Shown here: in pieces, positions 33,413 to 41,801 of the stretch
Numbering within the stretch: the stretch's first letter is position 1
Layout of the letters: every line of letters starts with the position of its first letter
Source of the DNA: Bog-473 sp963836605
GTDB lineage: Bacteria; Actinomycetota; Acidimicrobiia; Acidimicrobiales; RAAP-2
Assembly: GCA_963836605.1 (NCBI GenBank)
Contig: CAWIKB010000011.1
Span: forward strand, 248,001 to 312,000
Direction of reading: 5' to 3'
Length of the DNA stretch: 64,000 nucleotides
The notes under the pieces: model-generated
Databases searched by the model: none
Told to the model about the DNA's origin: nothing
Seen by the model: the letters and a program-made list of their open reading frames with translations, nothing else
Translations under genes and position numbers: made by a program

Positions 33413-34711
33413 TTAGATCAGGACCGGGCTCCCCGCCGCCACCGTGTCCGAGGCGGCCGAGCTCACGGGATCGGGCTCCCCCCTCAGGTGGTGCAACCCG
33501 AGCGCGAAGGCGACGACTGCGGCCACGACGCTGGCCGCTCCGGCGCAGAACAGAGCGCCACGGACCCCGAAGACGGCCACCAGGGGTGCCGCCCCGGCCA
33601 TCCCGATTGACACCGCACCCATGGTGACGCCGGTGAAGACGGCACAGGCGCGTCCGGCGATGTGCGCGGGGGCCCGCTGGAGAAGAAGCGTGCGTGCGCC
33701 CACCATCTGCACCCCGTCGCCCACTCCTCCGATGCCGTAGGCGACGATGGCCATCCACATGGTGGGAGCCAGGGCGCCGGTGGCCACGCCGCACCCGAGC
33801 AGGGCCAGGCCGATCACGATCCCCGGCGCCAGGGCCCGGGGAGAGAGGCGCCCCGCGATCACCGTGCCGAGGGTCATGCCGCCGGTCCACGCCGTGATGA
33901 GCAGGGCGAAACCGGTGGTGCCCCCGTGCAGCACCTGTTCGGCCAGGAAGAGCTCGACCACCATGGAGACGCCGATGAAGGCGATCATGACGGAGACCAC
34001 CAGCACCAACAGCCCCATGGGCCGGTCGCGCCGCAGATAGCGGATCCCGGCGGCCATCCCGTCGTCGACGCCGACGTCACTGGACCGTCGGGCCCGCCCC
34101 AAGCCGAGAGTCAGGACACCCACCGCGAAGATGATGGAGGCCACGGCATCGAGCAGCAGGGCGGTGGTGGTGCCACCGATACTCCCGATCACGCCGGCCA
34201 GCAGGGGACCGACCGCAGTCCCGCCCATGCTGGCGGCTTGCAGCCGGCTGGTCGCGCGCACGAGCGAGACCTCGCCGGCCAGGTGGGGAATAGCCGCCGT
34301 CAGGCCCGGTTGCAGCACGCTGTCGGCCACCCCGAAGCAGAGGACCAGCACGATGATTGTCCCCAACGAATGGGCGAAGGCCAGGCCGACCAACGACAGA
34401 GCCACCAGCAGCCCGGCCGCGGCGAGGAGGCGCCCCATGGGGAGACGGTCCAGCAGGTAGCCCGAGACCGGCGCCAGCAACACCACCGGGAGGCCGCCGG
34501 CCAGGAGGACCATGGTCACGGCCAGGGTGGAGTGCGTCTCCTGGTAGACGCGCAGGGACAGGGACACGTAGGCCAGCCCGTTGCCGGCCGCGGCGATGAA
34601 CTGGAGAATGGTGGCAACCCGGAGTGGCCGCGCCGCGCCGGGCGCGACGGTCCCACGGGCCGTCTCGGCCGAGTCCGGTGCAAGTTCGCTGTGTTCGAGG
34701 TGCATGGTCAT
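33413..34711 (-). CDS. MFS transporter, probable drug/metabolite exporter
   Basis: A 432-residue major facilitator protein with about 12 hydrophobic helices. GYLLDRLPMGRLLAA is the loop 2-3 motif A region, and PRALAPGIVIG the corresponding loop in the second half. The arrangement resembles enterobactin-exporter/macrolide-efflux (MFS_3) proteins of actinobacteria. The start ATG 34711 (MTMHLEHSEL) is chosen; ATG 34705 is in frame. It ends just before the operator of the CoA-ester operon but has its own upstream region (34712-34960), in which no gene was recognised. The substrate is unknown. Confidence 0.85.
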   Translation of the reverse strand: MTMHLEHSELAPDSAETARGTVAPGAARPLRVATILQFIAAAGNGLAYVSLSLRVYQETHSTLAVTMVLLAGGLPVVLLAPVSGYLLDRLPMGRLLAAAGLLVALSLVGLAFAHSLGTIIVLVLCFGVADSVLQPGLTAAIPHLAGEVSLVRATSRLQAASMGGTAVGPLLAGVIGSIGGTTTALLLDAVASIIFAVGVLTLGLGRARRSSDVGVDDGMAAGIRYLRRDRPMGLLVLVVSVMIAFIGVSMVVELFLAEQVLHGGTTGFALLITAWTGGMTLGTVIAGRLSPRALAPGIVIGLALLGCGVATGALAPTMWMAIVAYGIGGVGDGVQMVGARTLLLQRAPAHIAGRACAVFTGVTMGAVSIGMAGAAPLVAVFGVRGALFCAGAASVVAAVVAFALGLHHLRGEPDPVSSAASDTVAAGSPVLI

Positions 34712-34960
34712 GTTCGTCGCCTTGGCCCAGTCGCGGGGCAGTATCGAAGGTGGTTGCGGCGCGGCGGTGCCCGGGACGGCACGTCGCGGTACGGGCAAGT
34801 GTGGTTGGTGCAGGGTGTTGGCCGTCCGGGGAAATTCGCCAGAAGGTCGGACCGCACGCGGCACGCACGCGGGACCTTCTTTGTGGCGGGACTCAGCGCA
34901 ACATGGAGGAGATCATACCCTGCGGCAGCGCCTGCATGAACCGCGCCCCTCGCTCCGCGC

Positions 34961-36367
34961 TCACGAGTCCGCCCACGAGAGTGTGGCCACCCGTTGCGCG
35001 CGCGTCATGCCCTTGAGAGCCGCCTCGCGAGAATCCGTGAAGAGGAATTCGCCCGAAGGCGACACCAATTGTTCGGACAGGGAGGAGACGAGGATCTCTC
35101 CGGGTCCCGCCGCGTCGGCCAGCCGGCTGGCCACGATCACGGTGTGGCCGAGGAAGTCGTCATCCTCTTCGATCGCTTCGCCGGTGTGCACACCGATGTG
35201 GATGGCGATGGGACGGTCAGGGCTGGTCTCGGAGCGGGCGGCAAAGGCACGCTGCATCTCCACTGCACACCGCAGCGCCCGGGCCACCCCGCCGAAGGCG
35301 ACCATGAAGCCGTCACCCTGGACTTTCACCTCGCGCCCTCCGTGCCGCTCGAACGCGGCGCGGACGATGCGATGGTGCTCGAGGAGCACGTCCCGCGACA
35401 CCGCATCGCCGAGTGCCTCGGTCATGCCGGCGTAGTTCACCATGTCGCTGAAGAGGATGGTGACGGTGCCGTCGCTGGCCGGCGCCCGAACCGGATCGGG
35501 CCGGGGCTCCGCCCGCTCCGCCCGGGCCTCCGACGGGTCCGGCTCGGCCTCCGACGTCTCCGGCCGGGTGCGGGGTCGGGGCGGCGGTACCCCTGACCGA
35601 TCCCGTGACCGGCCGTCGGACCGACGCTGGGCCCGGAGCTGGGCCCGGATGTCCCGGCTGAGTGAGGCCAGGTCGATCGGCGCCGAGCCGGTGCCGGGGG
35701 CGCCGGCGATCGAGTCCAGCACGCTGTCCACCACCGACCGGGTGACCGTGCGACTCGAGCGGTGGGGCCGGCTGCGCACCTCGATCCCGCCCATGATGGA
35801 GTAGGCGCGGATCCGGATCCGGGGTGAGCCCGGCACGATCGGCACGTCGCGCAGCTTGAGGGCACGGCCGCCCATGATGGAGAGACCCTCCATCTCGACG
35901 TCGATGCCTTCGGGGACGGTGATCTGGATCCCGCCCCAGAAGGCCACGGCGGTGATCACCACCTCGGGCGCGTCGATCTCGGCCTGGCGCAGGTCCATTT
36001 CGCAGCCCCCCATCACGGCCACGGCCGAGGTACGCGCCGCCAACCTCCAGCGGCCCTTGGCCTGTGACCCGCTCATGACGGCCAGGAACCGCCGCCGGGC
36101 CGGACGCCCGGCGGGTTCGGGGAGGGACGCCGTCAGGGCGGGCAGGGCGGGCAGATCGGCCAGCGCGCCCTCGAGCTCGCCTCGGGTGCGGGCCTGCAGG
36201 GCCACGCCGACCCGATCGGAGAACTCGTCGAGGGTGAGCCGTCCGGCCACGACGTGCTCCCGGAGCAGGGTGACCGTGCGATCTCGATCGGCGTCGGCCA
36301 CCCTCAGGGCCGTCTCATCTCGAGGTGGAGTGGGGAGACGGGACTCCGGATCGGGCGATTCGGCCAT
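34961..36367 (-). CDS. DUF1707 - LiaF-like - class III adenylate cyclase fusion protein
   Basis: A 468-residue soluble three-part protein. Residues 20-70 form a DUF1707 helical domain (LRVADADRDRTVTLLREHVV). Residues 93-200 contain the repeated MGG/WGG beta-domain typical of LiaF/YvqF C-termini (VMGGCEMDL, FWGGIQIT, IMGGIEVRSR). A Pro/Arg/Glu linker covers 225-298. Residues 300-468 are a nucleotidyl cyclase domain: metal Asp308 (LFSDMVNY) and Asp352 (VQGDGF), adenine-selecting Lys348 and Asp404, and Arg415 are at canonical spacing. The transition-state Asn is replaced by Ile411 (GHTVIVASRL). It should therefore be a weak or regulated cyclase that makes cAMP in response to envelope stress, or a pseudo-cyclase; both are inference. 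Confidence 0.85.
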   Translation of the reverse strand: MAESPDPESRLPTPPRDETALRVADADRDRTVTLLREHVVAGRLTLDEFSDRVGVALQARTRGELEGALADLPALPALTASLPEPAGRPARRRFLAVMSGSQAKGRWRLAARTSAVAVMGGCEMDLRQAEIDAPEVVITAVAFWGGIQITVPEGIDVEMEGLSIMGGRALKLRDVPIVPGSPRIRIRAYSIMGGIEVRSRPHRSSRTVTRSVVDSVLDSIAGAPGTGSAPIDLASLSRDIRAQLRAQRRSDGRSRDRSGVPPPRPRTRPETSEAEPDPSEARAERAEPRPDPVRAPASDGTVTILFSDMVNYAGMTEALGDAVSRDVLLEHHRIVRAAFERHGGREVKVQGDGFMVAFGGVARALRCAVEMQRAFAARSETSPDRPIAIHIGVHTGEAIEEDDDFLGHTVIVASRLADAAGPGEILVSSLSEQLVSPSGEFLFTDSREAALKGMTRAQRVATLSWADS

Positions 36368-36445
36368 GGACGCAGTCTGCTCGCTAGCGACGCCGGCCGC
36401 GTGGTGCGGCCGTAGTGAGCCGCTCTGTGCTGGCCCGATGCAGGC

Positions 36446-37453
36446 TCAGCCGATTCCCGGCGGCACCAACGAGCACGCGGGGACGAAGGTGGGGTCGTCC
36501 ACTCCGAGCGCGTTGAGCACATCCTGCTGGGCCACCGGGTCGTAGAGAATCCCCAGATGCTCACTGAGATCCGACGAACACTGGTCCTGCAACAGAATGT
36601 CGTCCACCCGGGGTCCACGCAGGAAGGCCGATGTGTAGGGGGTGACCACCTCGTCGTGGCTCGACTCGATCACCACGTACTTGGGGCCGGCCTGGGTGTC
36701 ACCCCCGGCGTTGAGCGCGGAAAGGAACGGCGAGCCCGCCTCCTGCTCGGTGCAGGCATCACAGGTCCCGCCCGTCGAGGGATCGGCCCCGAACAGCTCG
36801 GTGAGGTGGCTCAGGCCGTCGAGCGTGGTGCCGTGGTTGGACGGGGCCAGACCGACCAGCATGTTGACCTTTGACGCGCCGCCGAGGAACTTCATGTAGT
36901 ACCGCGGCATCATCCCGCCCTGGGAGTGCCCGACGATGTCGACCTTGCCGGCATGCGTGGTGGCCAACACCGCGTTGACGAAGGACGCCAGTTCCCGGGC
37001 CGATGTCGGGATGTCACCCAGGCCGTAGAAGCGACCGTCGGTGACCGACGTGGCCCCGTAGTTGAAGCCGTAGACGCAGTAGCCCTCGTCGGCCAGCGCC
37101 GGTGAGAGGGACTGCCACGACACGTTCTCGTTGCCGGCGGTGCCGGCGACCAGCACCACGGGGAAGGGATGGGCGCGGGTCGGCGTGCACGGTACGTTCA
37201 TGCCCGATGGTGAGCCGCCCGGGTCGGTGAGCTCGGTGGCGAAGCCGTCGAGGATGGTGCCCTGGGGCAGGTCGGGCTTCGTGGCCCCTGCCGCAACGGG
37301 CCCGCAGAGGGGGACGAGAAAAGCGAGGGCACACGCGACGGCCCCGAAGGCACCGGTGCCGAAGGACCCGGCTCGCGAGGGCAGACCACCTCGTTTCGGC
37401 TGACGGACAGGGCTCCGGCGCACATGGTGGGAACAACGAATTCGGCGCCGCAT
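36446..37453 (-). CDS. Secreted alpha/beta-hydrolase, triacylglycerol lipase-like (copy 1)
   Basis: A 335-residue exported lipase/esterase. A basic N-terminus and hydrophobic core (GAFGAVACALAFLVPLCGPVAAGA) form the signal peptide. VVLVAGTAGNENVSWQSLSP is the oxyanion strand, and DIVGHSQGGMMPRYYM holds the nucleophile Ser. His and Asp are likely in the IESSHDEVVTPYTSAF and SEHLGILYDP regions. Several Cys (CTPTRAHPF, CDACTEQE, PACSLV) suggest disulfides outside the cell. It is a tandem paralogue of the gene at 37553 on the same strand, about 60% alike by eye. The gap between them is a C/T-rich stretch with CTCCTCA repeats. Confidence 0.87.
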   Translation of the reverse strand: MRRRIRCSHHVRRSPVRQPKRGGLPSRAGSFGTGAFGAVACALAFLVPLCGPVAAGATKPDLPQGTILDGFATELTDPGGSPSGMNVPCTPTRAHPFPVVLVAGTAGNENVSWQSLSPALADEGYCVYGFNYGATSVTDGRFYGLGDIPTSARELASFVNAVLATTHAGKVDIVGHSQGGMMPRYYMKFLGGASKVNMLVGLAPSNHGTTLDGLSHLTELFGADPSTGGTCDACTEQEAGSPFLSALNAGGDTQAGPKYVVIESSHDEVVTPYTSAFLRGPRVDDILLQDQCSSDLSEHLGILYDPVAQQDVLNALGVDDPTFVPACSLVPPGIG

Positions 37454-37552
37454 TGCGGTCCGGCTACTCCCCCTCCTCAGCCACCCCCCTCCTCAGCTAC
37501 CCCCTACTCAACTACTCCCCCTCATCCCCTCCTCGCGCATCCGCCGATTCGC

Positions 37553-38590
37553 TTACCCGCCGACCACCGGCAGGACCACCGAGCAGGCCGGGACGAAGGT
37601 GGGATCATCTGGCCCGAGGGCGTTCATGACATCTTGGATCGCCACCGGATCGTAAAGAATCCCGATGTGCTCGGCGTAGTCGGTCGGGCACTGGTGCTGC
37701 AGCACGACGTTCTGCACGCGGGGTCCACTCAGGAAGGCCGATGTGTACGGCGTCACCACCTCGTCGTAGGTCGACTCGATCACCACGTACCTGGGGCCGG
37801 GCACCGTGTCACCCCCCTGATTCAAGTTGGCCATGAAGTCCGACCCGTCACCGTTGATCTGTTCGGTGCAGGCGACGCACCCGGCGAGGTCGAACACGTG
37901 CACGCCGAGGACGCCCAAGGCGTCGACCAACGCGTTCGAGCCGTCGATCGTGGTGCCGTGGTTGGACGGGGCCAACCCGACCAGCAGGTTGACCTTTGAC
38001 GCACCGCCGAAGAATTTCATGTAGTCGCGGGGCATCATCCCGCCCTGGGAGTGCCCGACGATGTCGACCACCGGACTGTGGGCCGAAGTCCGCACCCGGT
38101 CCACGAACGCCGCCAACTGCCGGGCGGAGTCGGCGATGTCGCCCTCGCCGTAGGTTCGACCGTCGGTATAGGGACCGGCGCCGTAGTCAAAGCCGTAGAC
38201 GCAGTAGCCGGCATCGACCAGGGCGGGCGACAACGCCTGCCACGAGATGGCCTCGTTGAACAACGTGCCGTGCAACAGGATCACCGGGATCGGGTGGTTC
38301 TCAGAAGGGCGACACGACCAGTCGTCCATCCCCGGCGGCAGCCCACTCGGATTCGTCGCTTCGGCCAGTAGTGCCTGCGCGAACGTCCCCTGAGGCAGCG
38401 TGGGAGCGGCCGCCGCCGGCGCCGGGCCAAGCCAACCAATCCCGCTCAGGGAGCACAACAGCGTCAGGACGAGGGAGGCGACCACCAGGCACGGTCCAGT
38501 GACCCCGGCTCGGTGGCGCAGGGTCGGGGGGTGGTCCCGGCGAGCGTCAGGCGCCGGTCGGCGTGGCACCTGGCCCCGCACGCCGGCCAC
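37553..38590 (-). CDS. Secreted alpha/beta-hydrolase, triacylglycerol lipase-like (copy 2)
   Basis: A 345-residue paralogue of the preceding lipase. The signal peptide core is GPCLVVASLVLTLLCSLSGIGW followed by an Ala-rich cleavage region. VILLHGTLFNEAISWQALSP, DIVGHSQGGMMPRDYM, AGCVACTEQINGDG and IESTYDEVVTPYTSAF match copy 1; the His-Asp charge relay is in the C-terminal half. GTG 38590 was chosen because GGGGAGGA stands 7 bases before it. This start lies inside the 3' end of a short upstream gene, so translation may be coupled. Extracellular lipid or ester hydrolysis is the expected role. Confidence 0.85.
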   Translation of the reverse strand: MAGVRGQVPRRPAPDARRDHPPTLRHRAGVTGPCLVVASLVLTLLCSLSGIGWLGPAPAAAAPTLPQGTFAQALLAEATNPSGLPPGMDDWSCRPSENHPIPVILLHGTLFNEAISWQALSPALVDAGYCVYGFDYGAGPYTDGRTYGEGDIADSARQLAAFVDRVRTSAHSPVVDIVGHSQGGMMPRDYMKFFGGASKVNLLVGLAPSNHGTTIDGSNALVDALGVLGVHVFDLAGCVACTEQINGDGSDFMANLNQGGDTVPGPRYVVIESTYDEVVTPYTSAFLSGPRVQNVVLQHQCPTDYAEHIGILYDPVAIQDVMNALGPDDPTFVPACSVVLPVVGG

Positions 38591-38852
38591 AGCGCATTCC
38601 TCCCCGAGGTCGGGCTCGGCTGACCAGGCAATCCTCCACCTGCGCGCGGCGGTGCTGAAAGTGGAGGGACGGTTGGCCGCGCAGAAGGAAGTCGACTCGT
38701 TCGCCCAGAAGGACCTCGCGGTCGTCGTCGCTCGCGTGGGGGATGTCTGCCGAGGATCCCTCAGAAACGGTCCCCGTCCATCCGTTTCGGATGTGCTGCA
38801 CGTGCTGCATGTGCCTCGCCAAGATGATGGCCACGACACCCGCCGCCGTCAT
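38547..38852 (-). CDS. Hypothetical small protein upstream of lipase copy 2
   Basis: A 101-residue frame beginning MTAAGVVAIILARHMQHVQH, with a short hydrophobic start, then HASDDDREVLLGERVDFLL and SLHFQHRRAQVEDCLVSRA. AGGAG stands 7 bases before ATG 38852, third codon positions are G+C-rich, and it overlaps the start of lipase copy 2 by 44 bases. These points favour a real gene. No family was recognised and the His-rich basic sequence is unusual, so it remains doubtful. Confidence 0.4.
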   Translation of the reverse strand: MTAAGVVAIILARHMQHVQHIRNGWTGTVSEGSSADIPHASDDDREVLLGERVDFLLRGQPSLHFQHRRAQVEDCLVSRARPRGGMRCGRRAGPGATPTGA

Positions 38853-38858
38853 GGCCGT

Positions 38859-38912
38859 GCTCCTGAGGGTGTGTTGCATAGTGGGGCTCCTGAGGGTGTG
38901 TTGCATAGTGGG
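38859..38912. repeat. Perfect 27-bp tandem duplication
   Basis: Two identical 27-bp units, 38859-38885 and 38886-38912. On the minus strand each carries CTCAGGAGC, so the duplication has doubled the ribosome-binding site region of the small gene at 38547-38852. Perfect identity suggests that it is recent. Confidence 0.9.
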
Positions 38913-39029
38913 AGAACGACCCGAGTACACCACTATTGCGGTGTCTTCTGCCACCACCATTGCAGGACCTGGCTCCCGGCCCGATCGCGCCAGGTCACGC
39001 ACCGTTACGCCGGACACGCCCGCCGCCCG

Positions 39030-40154
39030 TCACGCCCCGATCAACTGGGCGAGCGGGGTGAAGGGCAGACCGTGCGCGTCGGCCACCGGTTCGTAGACCA
39101 CCTGCCCGTGCGCCACGTTGACGCCCTCGGCCAGGGCGGGGTCGGAACGCACCGCGTCCATCCAGCCGTTGGCGGCGATGCTCAGGGTGTAGGGCAGGGT
39201 GGCGTTCGCCAAGGCGTGGGTCGAGGTGTGGGGCACGGCTCCGGGCATGTTGGCCACGCAGTAGAAGACCGATCCGTGCACGTCGAAGGTGGGGTTCGAA
39301 TGGGTGGTCGGTCGGGTCGACTCGAAGCACCCACCCTGGTCCACGGAGATGTCGACCAGGACCGAACCGGGGCGCATGCTCATCACCAGTTCGTCGGAGA
39401 CGAGGCGCGGGGCGCGGGCGCCGACGACCAGGACGGCACCGATGACGATGTCCGCGTCCAGGCAGATCTCCTCAATGGCGTGCTGCGACGAGGCGATCGT
39501 CTCGAGGGCACCCCGGAAGTGGTGATCGACCTGGCGCAGCTTCTCCAGATTCCGGTCCAGCACATAGACGTCGGAGTGCATCCCGACGGCCATCGTGGCG
39601 GCAGCCATGCCGGACACCCCGGCGCCCAGAATGACGACCTTGGCGCAGCGCACACCCGGCACGCCGCACACCAGCACGCCGCGGCCTCCGCCCGGCCGCA
39701 TCAGATGATGCGTCCCCATGAGGGGCGCCATCCGGCCGGCCACCTCGCTCATGGGAGCCAGGAGCGGGAGTGCGTGGTCGGGCTGGCGGACCGTCTCGTA
39801 GGCGATGGCCACGTTGCCTCCCGCCACGAGGGCATCGGTGCACGGGCGCGACGCGGCGAGGTGCAGGTAGGTGAAGAGGACCTGGTCGGACCGGGCGCCG
39901 AGCAGCCCGTACTCGGACTCGACGGGTTCCTTCACTTTGCACACCAGGTCCGCGGTGGCCCAGATGTCCTCGGCGGAGTCGATGATCTTGGCGCCGGTGC
40001 GGACGAACTCGTCGTCGGGCATCGACGATCCCGCGCCGGCGTCCGCCTCCACGTGGACGGTGTGGCCGGCCGAGACGAGCTCGCGCACGCCGGCCGGGGT
40101 CATGGCCACCCGGTACTCGTCGTCCTTCACTTCCTTGGGTACGCCGACGATCAT
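39030..40154 (-). CDS. ald: Alanine dehydrogenase
   Basis: NAD-dependent interconversion of L-alanine with pyruvate and ammonia. The 374-residue protein begins MIVGVPKEVKDDEYRVAMTP and shows CKVKEPVESEY with the substrate-binding Lys, FTYLHLAASRP with the catalytic His, VVILGAGVSGMAAATMAVGM as the NAD loop, and VDISVDQGGCFESTRPTTHS. It lies 3 bases after the aminobutyraldehyde dehydrogenase gene, so both are in one transcript. Next to an omega-amino-acid:pyruvate transaminase, its likely job is to convert the alanine formed back to pyruvate and release ammonia. Confidence 0.95.
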   Translation of the reverse strand: MIVGVPKEVKDDEYRVAMTPAGVRELVSAGHTVHVEADAGAGSSMPDDEFVRTGAKIIDSAEDIWATADLVCKVKEPVESEYGLLGARSDQVLFTYLHLAASRPCTDALVAGGNVAIAYETVRQPDHALPLLAPMSEVAGRMAPLMGTHHLMRPGGGRGVLVCGVPGVRCAKVVILGAGVSGMAAATMAVGMHSDVYVLDRNLEKLRQVDHHFRGALETIASSQHAIEEICLDADIVIGAVLVVGARAPRLVSDELVMSMRPGSVLVDISVDQGGCFESTRPTTHSNPTFDVHGSVFYCVANMPGAVPHTSTHALANATLPYTLSIAANGWMDAVRSDPALAEGVNVAHGQVVYEPVADAHGLPFTPLAQLIGA

Positions 40155-40157
40155 GGC

Positions 40158-41585
40158 CTACTCCTCGATGTTGCTCATGACGTGCTTGATTCTCGTGTAG
40201 TCCTCGAAGCCGTAGGTCGACAGGTCCTTGCCGTAACCGGACCGCTTGAACCCTCCGTGCGGCATTTCCGCCACCAGGGGAATGTGGGTGTTGATCCAGA
40301 CGCACCCGAAGTCGAGATCGCGGGCCATCCGCATGGCGCGGCCGTGATCGCGCGTCCACACCGACGAGGCCAACCCGTACTCCACCCCGTTCGCCCATTC
40401 CAGGGCTTCACCCTCGTCGCTGAATTCCTGGACCGTGATGACCGGCCCGAACACCTCGGACTGCACCAGTTCGTCGTCCTGGCGCAGACCGCCCACCACG
40501 GTCGGCGCATAGCAGAAGCCGCGCTCGCCCACGGCCGTGCCCCCGGTCATGACCCGGGCGTGGTCCGGGGCCCGCTCCACGAAGCCGTGCACGCGGTCGA
40601 GTTGCGCCGCGCTGTTGAGCGGTCCGTAATCGGCATCCTCGTTCTCCAAGCCCCCGACCGTGGTCGCCTCGGCCGCTTCGACCAGGGCCGCCAACAGATC
40701 ACCGTGCACACCGGGCCCGGCCAGCACCCTGGTGGCCGCGGTGCAGTCCTGGCCCGCATTGAAGTAGCCCGCCCCGCTGATCCCCTGGGCGGTCAAGGCC
40801 GGGTCGGCGTCGTCGAAGACGATGACCGGGGCCTTGCCACCCAGCTCGAGGTGTACCCGTTTGAGCGTCGGTGCGGCGGCGGCGGCAACTTCCATGCCGG
40901 CCCGGACCGATCCGGTGACCGACACCATGGCCGGGATGTCGTGCGCCACCAGAGCACGACCCGTGTCGCGGTCCCCGCACACGACGTTGAACACCCCCGG
41001 GGGAAGGTGCTCGGCCATGATCTCGGCCATGAGAAGGGCCGAGACCGGCGTGGTGTCCGACGGTTTGAGCACCATGGTGTTGCCCGCCGCCAGGGCAGGT
41101 GCGAACTTCCAGACCGCCATCATCATCGGGTAGTTCCATGGCGTCACCGCACCGCACACGCCGACGGGCTCGCGACGGAGGAACGACGTGTGTCCCTCCA
41201 TGTACTCGCTGGCGGCGACGCCCTGGAGGTGGCGCGCCGCACCGGCAAAGAAACGGATCTGGTCCACCATGGGGGGGACCTCCTCCTCCATGGTGAGGCG
41301 GAACGGTTTCCCGGTGTTCTCACACTCGGCCCCGACGATGTCCTCGGACCGGGCCTCCAGCGCGTCGGCGATCCGGATGAGGGCGAGGCTTCGTTCCGAC
41401 GGTGTCGTGCGCCGCCACGAAGCGAAGGCGCCCGCGGCCACGCTGAGCGCTCTGTCCATGTCGGCCCGGCCGGAGACCGGGGCCTCGGCAAATGGCTCGC
41501 CGGTGCTCGGATCGGTCAGGGGAGCGAGCGGTCCATCCTCGGCGTCCTGGTACTTCCCTCCAACGAAGTTCTGCAACTTGCGCAC
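40158..41585 (-). CDS. Gamma-aminobutyraldehyde dehydrogenase-type ALDH (PatD-like)
   Basis: A 475-residue NAD-dependent aldehyde dehydrogenase, best placed with aminobutyraldehyde dehydrogenases that convert 4-aminobutanal to GABA. LQNFVGGKYQDAEDG opens the protein; VTPWNYPMMMAVWKFAPAL is the cofactor region, HLELGGKAPVIVFDDAD holds the base Glu, and FNAGQDCTAATRVL the nucleophilic Cys. The ending YTRIKHVM resembles the PatD C-terminus. GTG 41585 follows AAGGAAG by five bases. It heads an operon with ald and is divergent from the Lrp-type regulator, whose sites lie about 140 bases upstream. Confidence 0.88.
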   Translation of the reverse strand: MRKLQNFVGGKYQDAEDGPLAPLTDPSTGEPFAEAPVSGRADMDRALSVAAGAFASWRRTTPSERSLALIRIADALEARSEDIVGAECENTGKPFRLTMEEEVPPMVDQIRFFAGAARHLQGVAASEYMEGHTSFLRREPVGVCGAVTPWNYPMMMAVWKFAPALAAGNTMVLKPSDTTPVSALLMAEIMAEHLPPGVFNVVCGDRDTGRALVAHDIPAMVSVTGSVRAGMEVAAAAAPTLKRVHLELGGKAPVIVFDDADPALTAQGISGAGYFNAGQDCTAATRVLAGPGVHGDLLAALVEAAEATTVGGLENEDADYGPLNSAAQLDRVHGFVERAPDHARVMTGGTAVGERGFCYAPTVVGGLRQDDELVQSEVFGPVITVQEFSDEGEALEWANGVEYGLASSVWTRDHGRAMRMARDLDFGCVWINTHIPLVAEMPHGGFKRSGYGKDLSTYGFEDYTRIKHVMSNIEE

Positions 41586-41721
41586 GTCGCTTCCTTTCTG
41601 CCCGACCACTCATCACTTCTACGGAAGCCTGATCACCACAGAAGCCTCGTCCCTACAGAAGCACAGACTTGCACCCCTCACAAGCGATACCGCAACAATT
41701 GCAGCCTGGGACGCCGAATTT

Positions 41722-41754
41722 CTATTGAATAGTGACGGAATAGTGATACTATTC
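41722..41754 (+). promoter_or_regulatory. Lrp/AsnC-type operator overlapping the regulator's own promoter
   Basis: An A+T-rich island in an otherwise G+C-rich genome. It holds CTATT-G-AATAG (41722-41732) and GAATAGT-GAT-ACTATTC (41738-41754), two inverted repeats of the same half-site, with GAATAGTGA also repeated directly (41727 and 41738). TTGAAT (41725-41730) and the extended -10 TGATACTAT (TACTAT at 41747-41752), 16 bases apart, form a promoter toward the lrp gene. Binding by the Lrp protein would repress its own gene and could control the divergent dehydrogenase operon. Confidence 0.75.
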
Positions 41755-41801
41755 GGCATCAGACGGAGTGGCAGCACCGAGTCACCCCGGAGAATCTGGG
41801 A

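Noticed and set aside
38400..41732. A 1110-codon open frame on the plus strand
   Set aside because: It is antisense to ald, the aldehyde dehydrogenase and the lipase signal region, all of which have clear family motifs on the minus strand.
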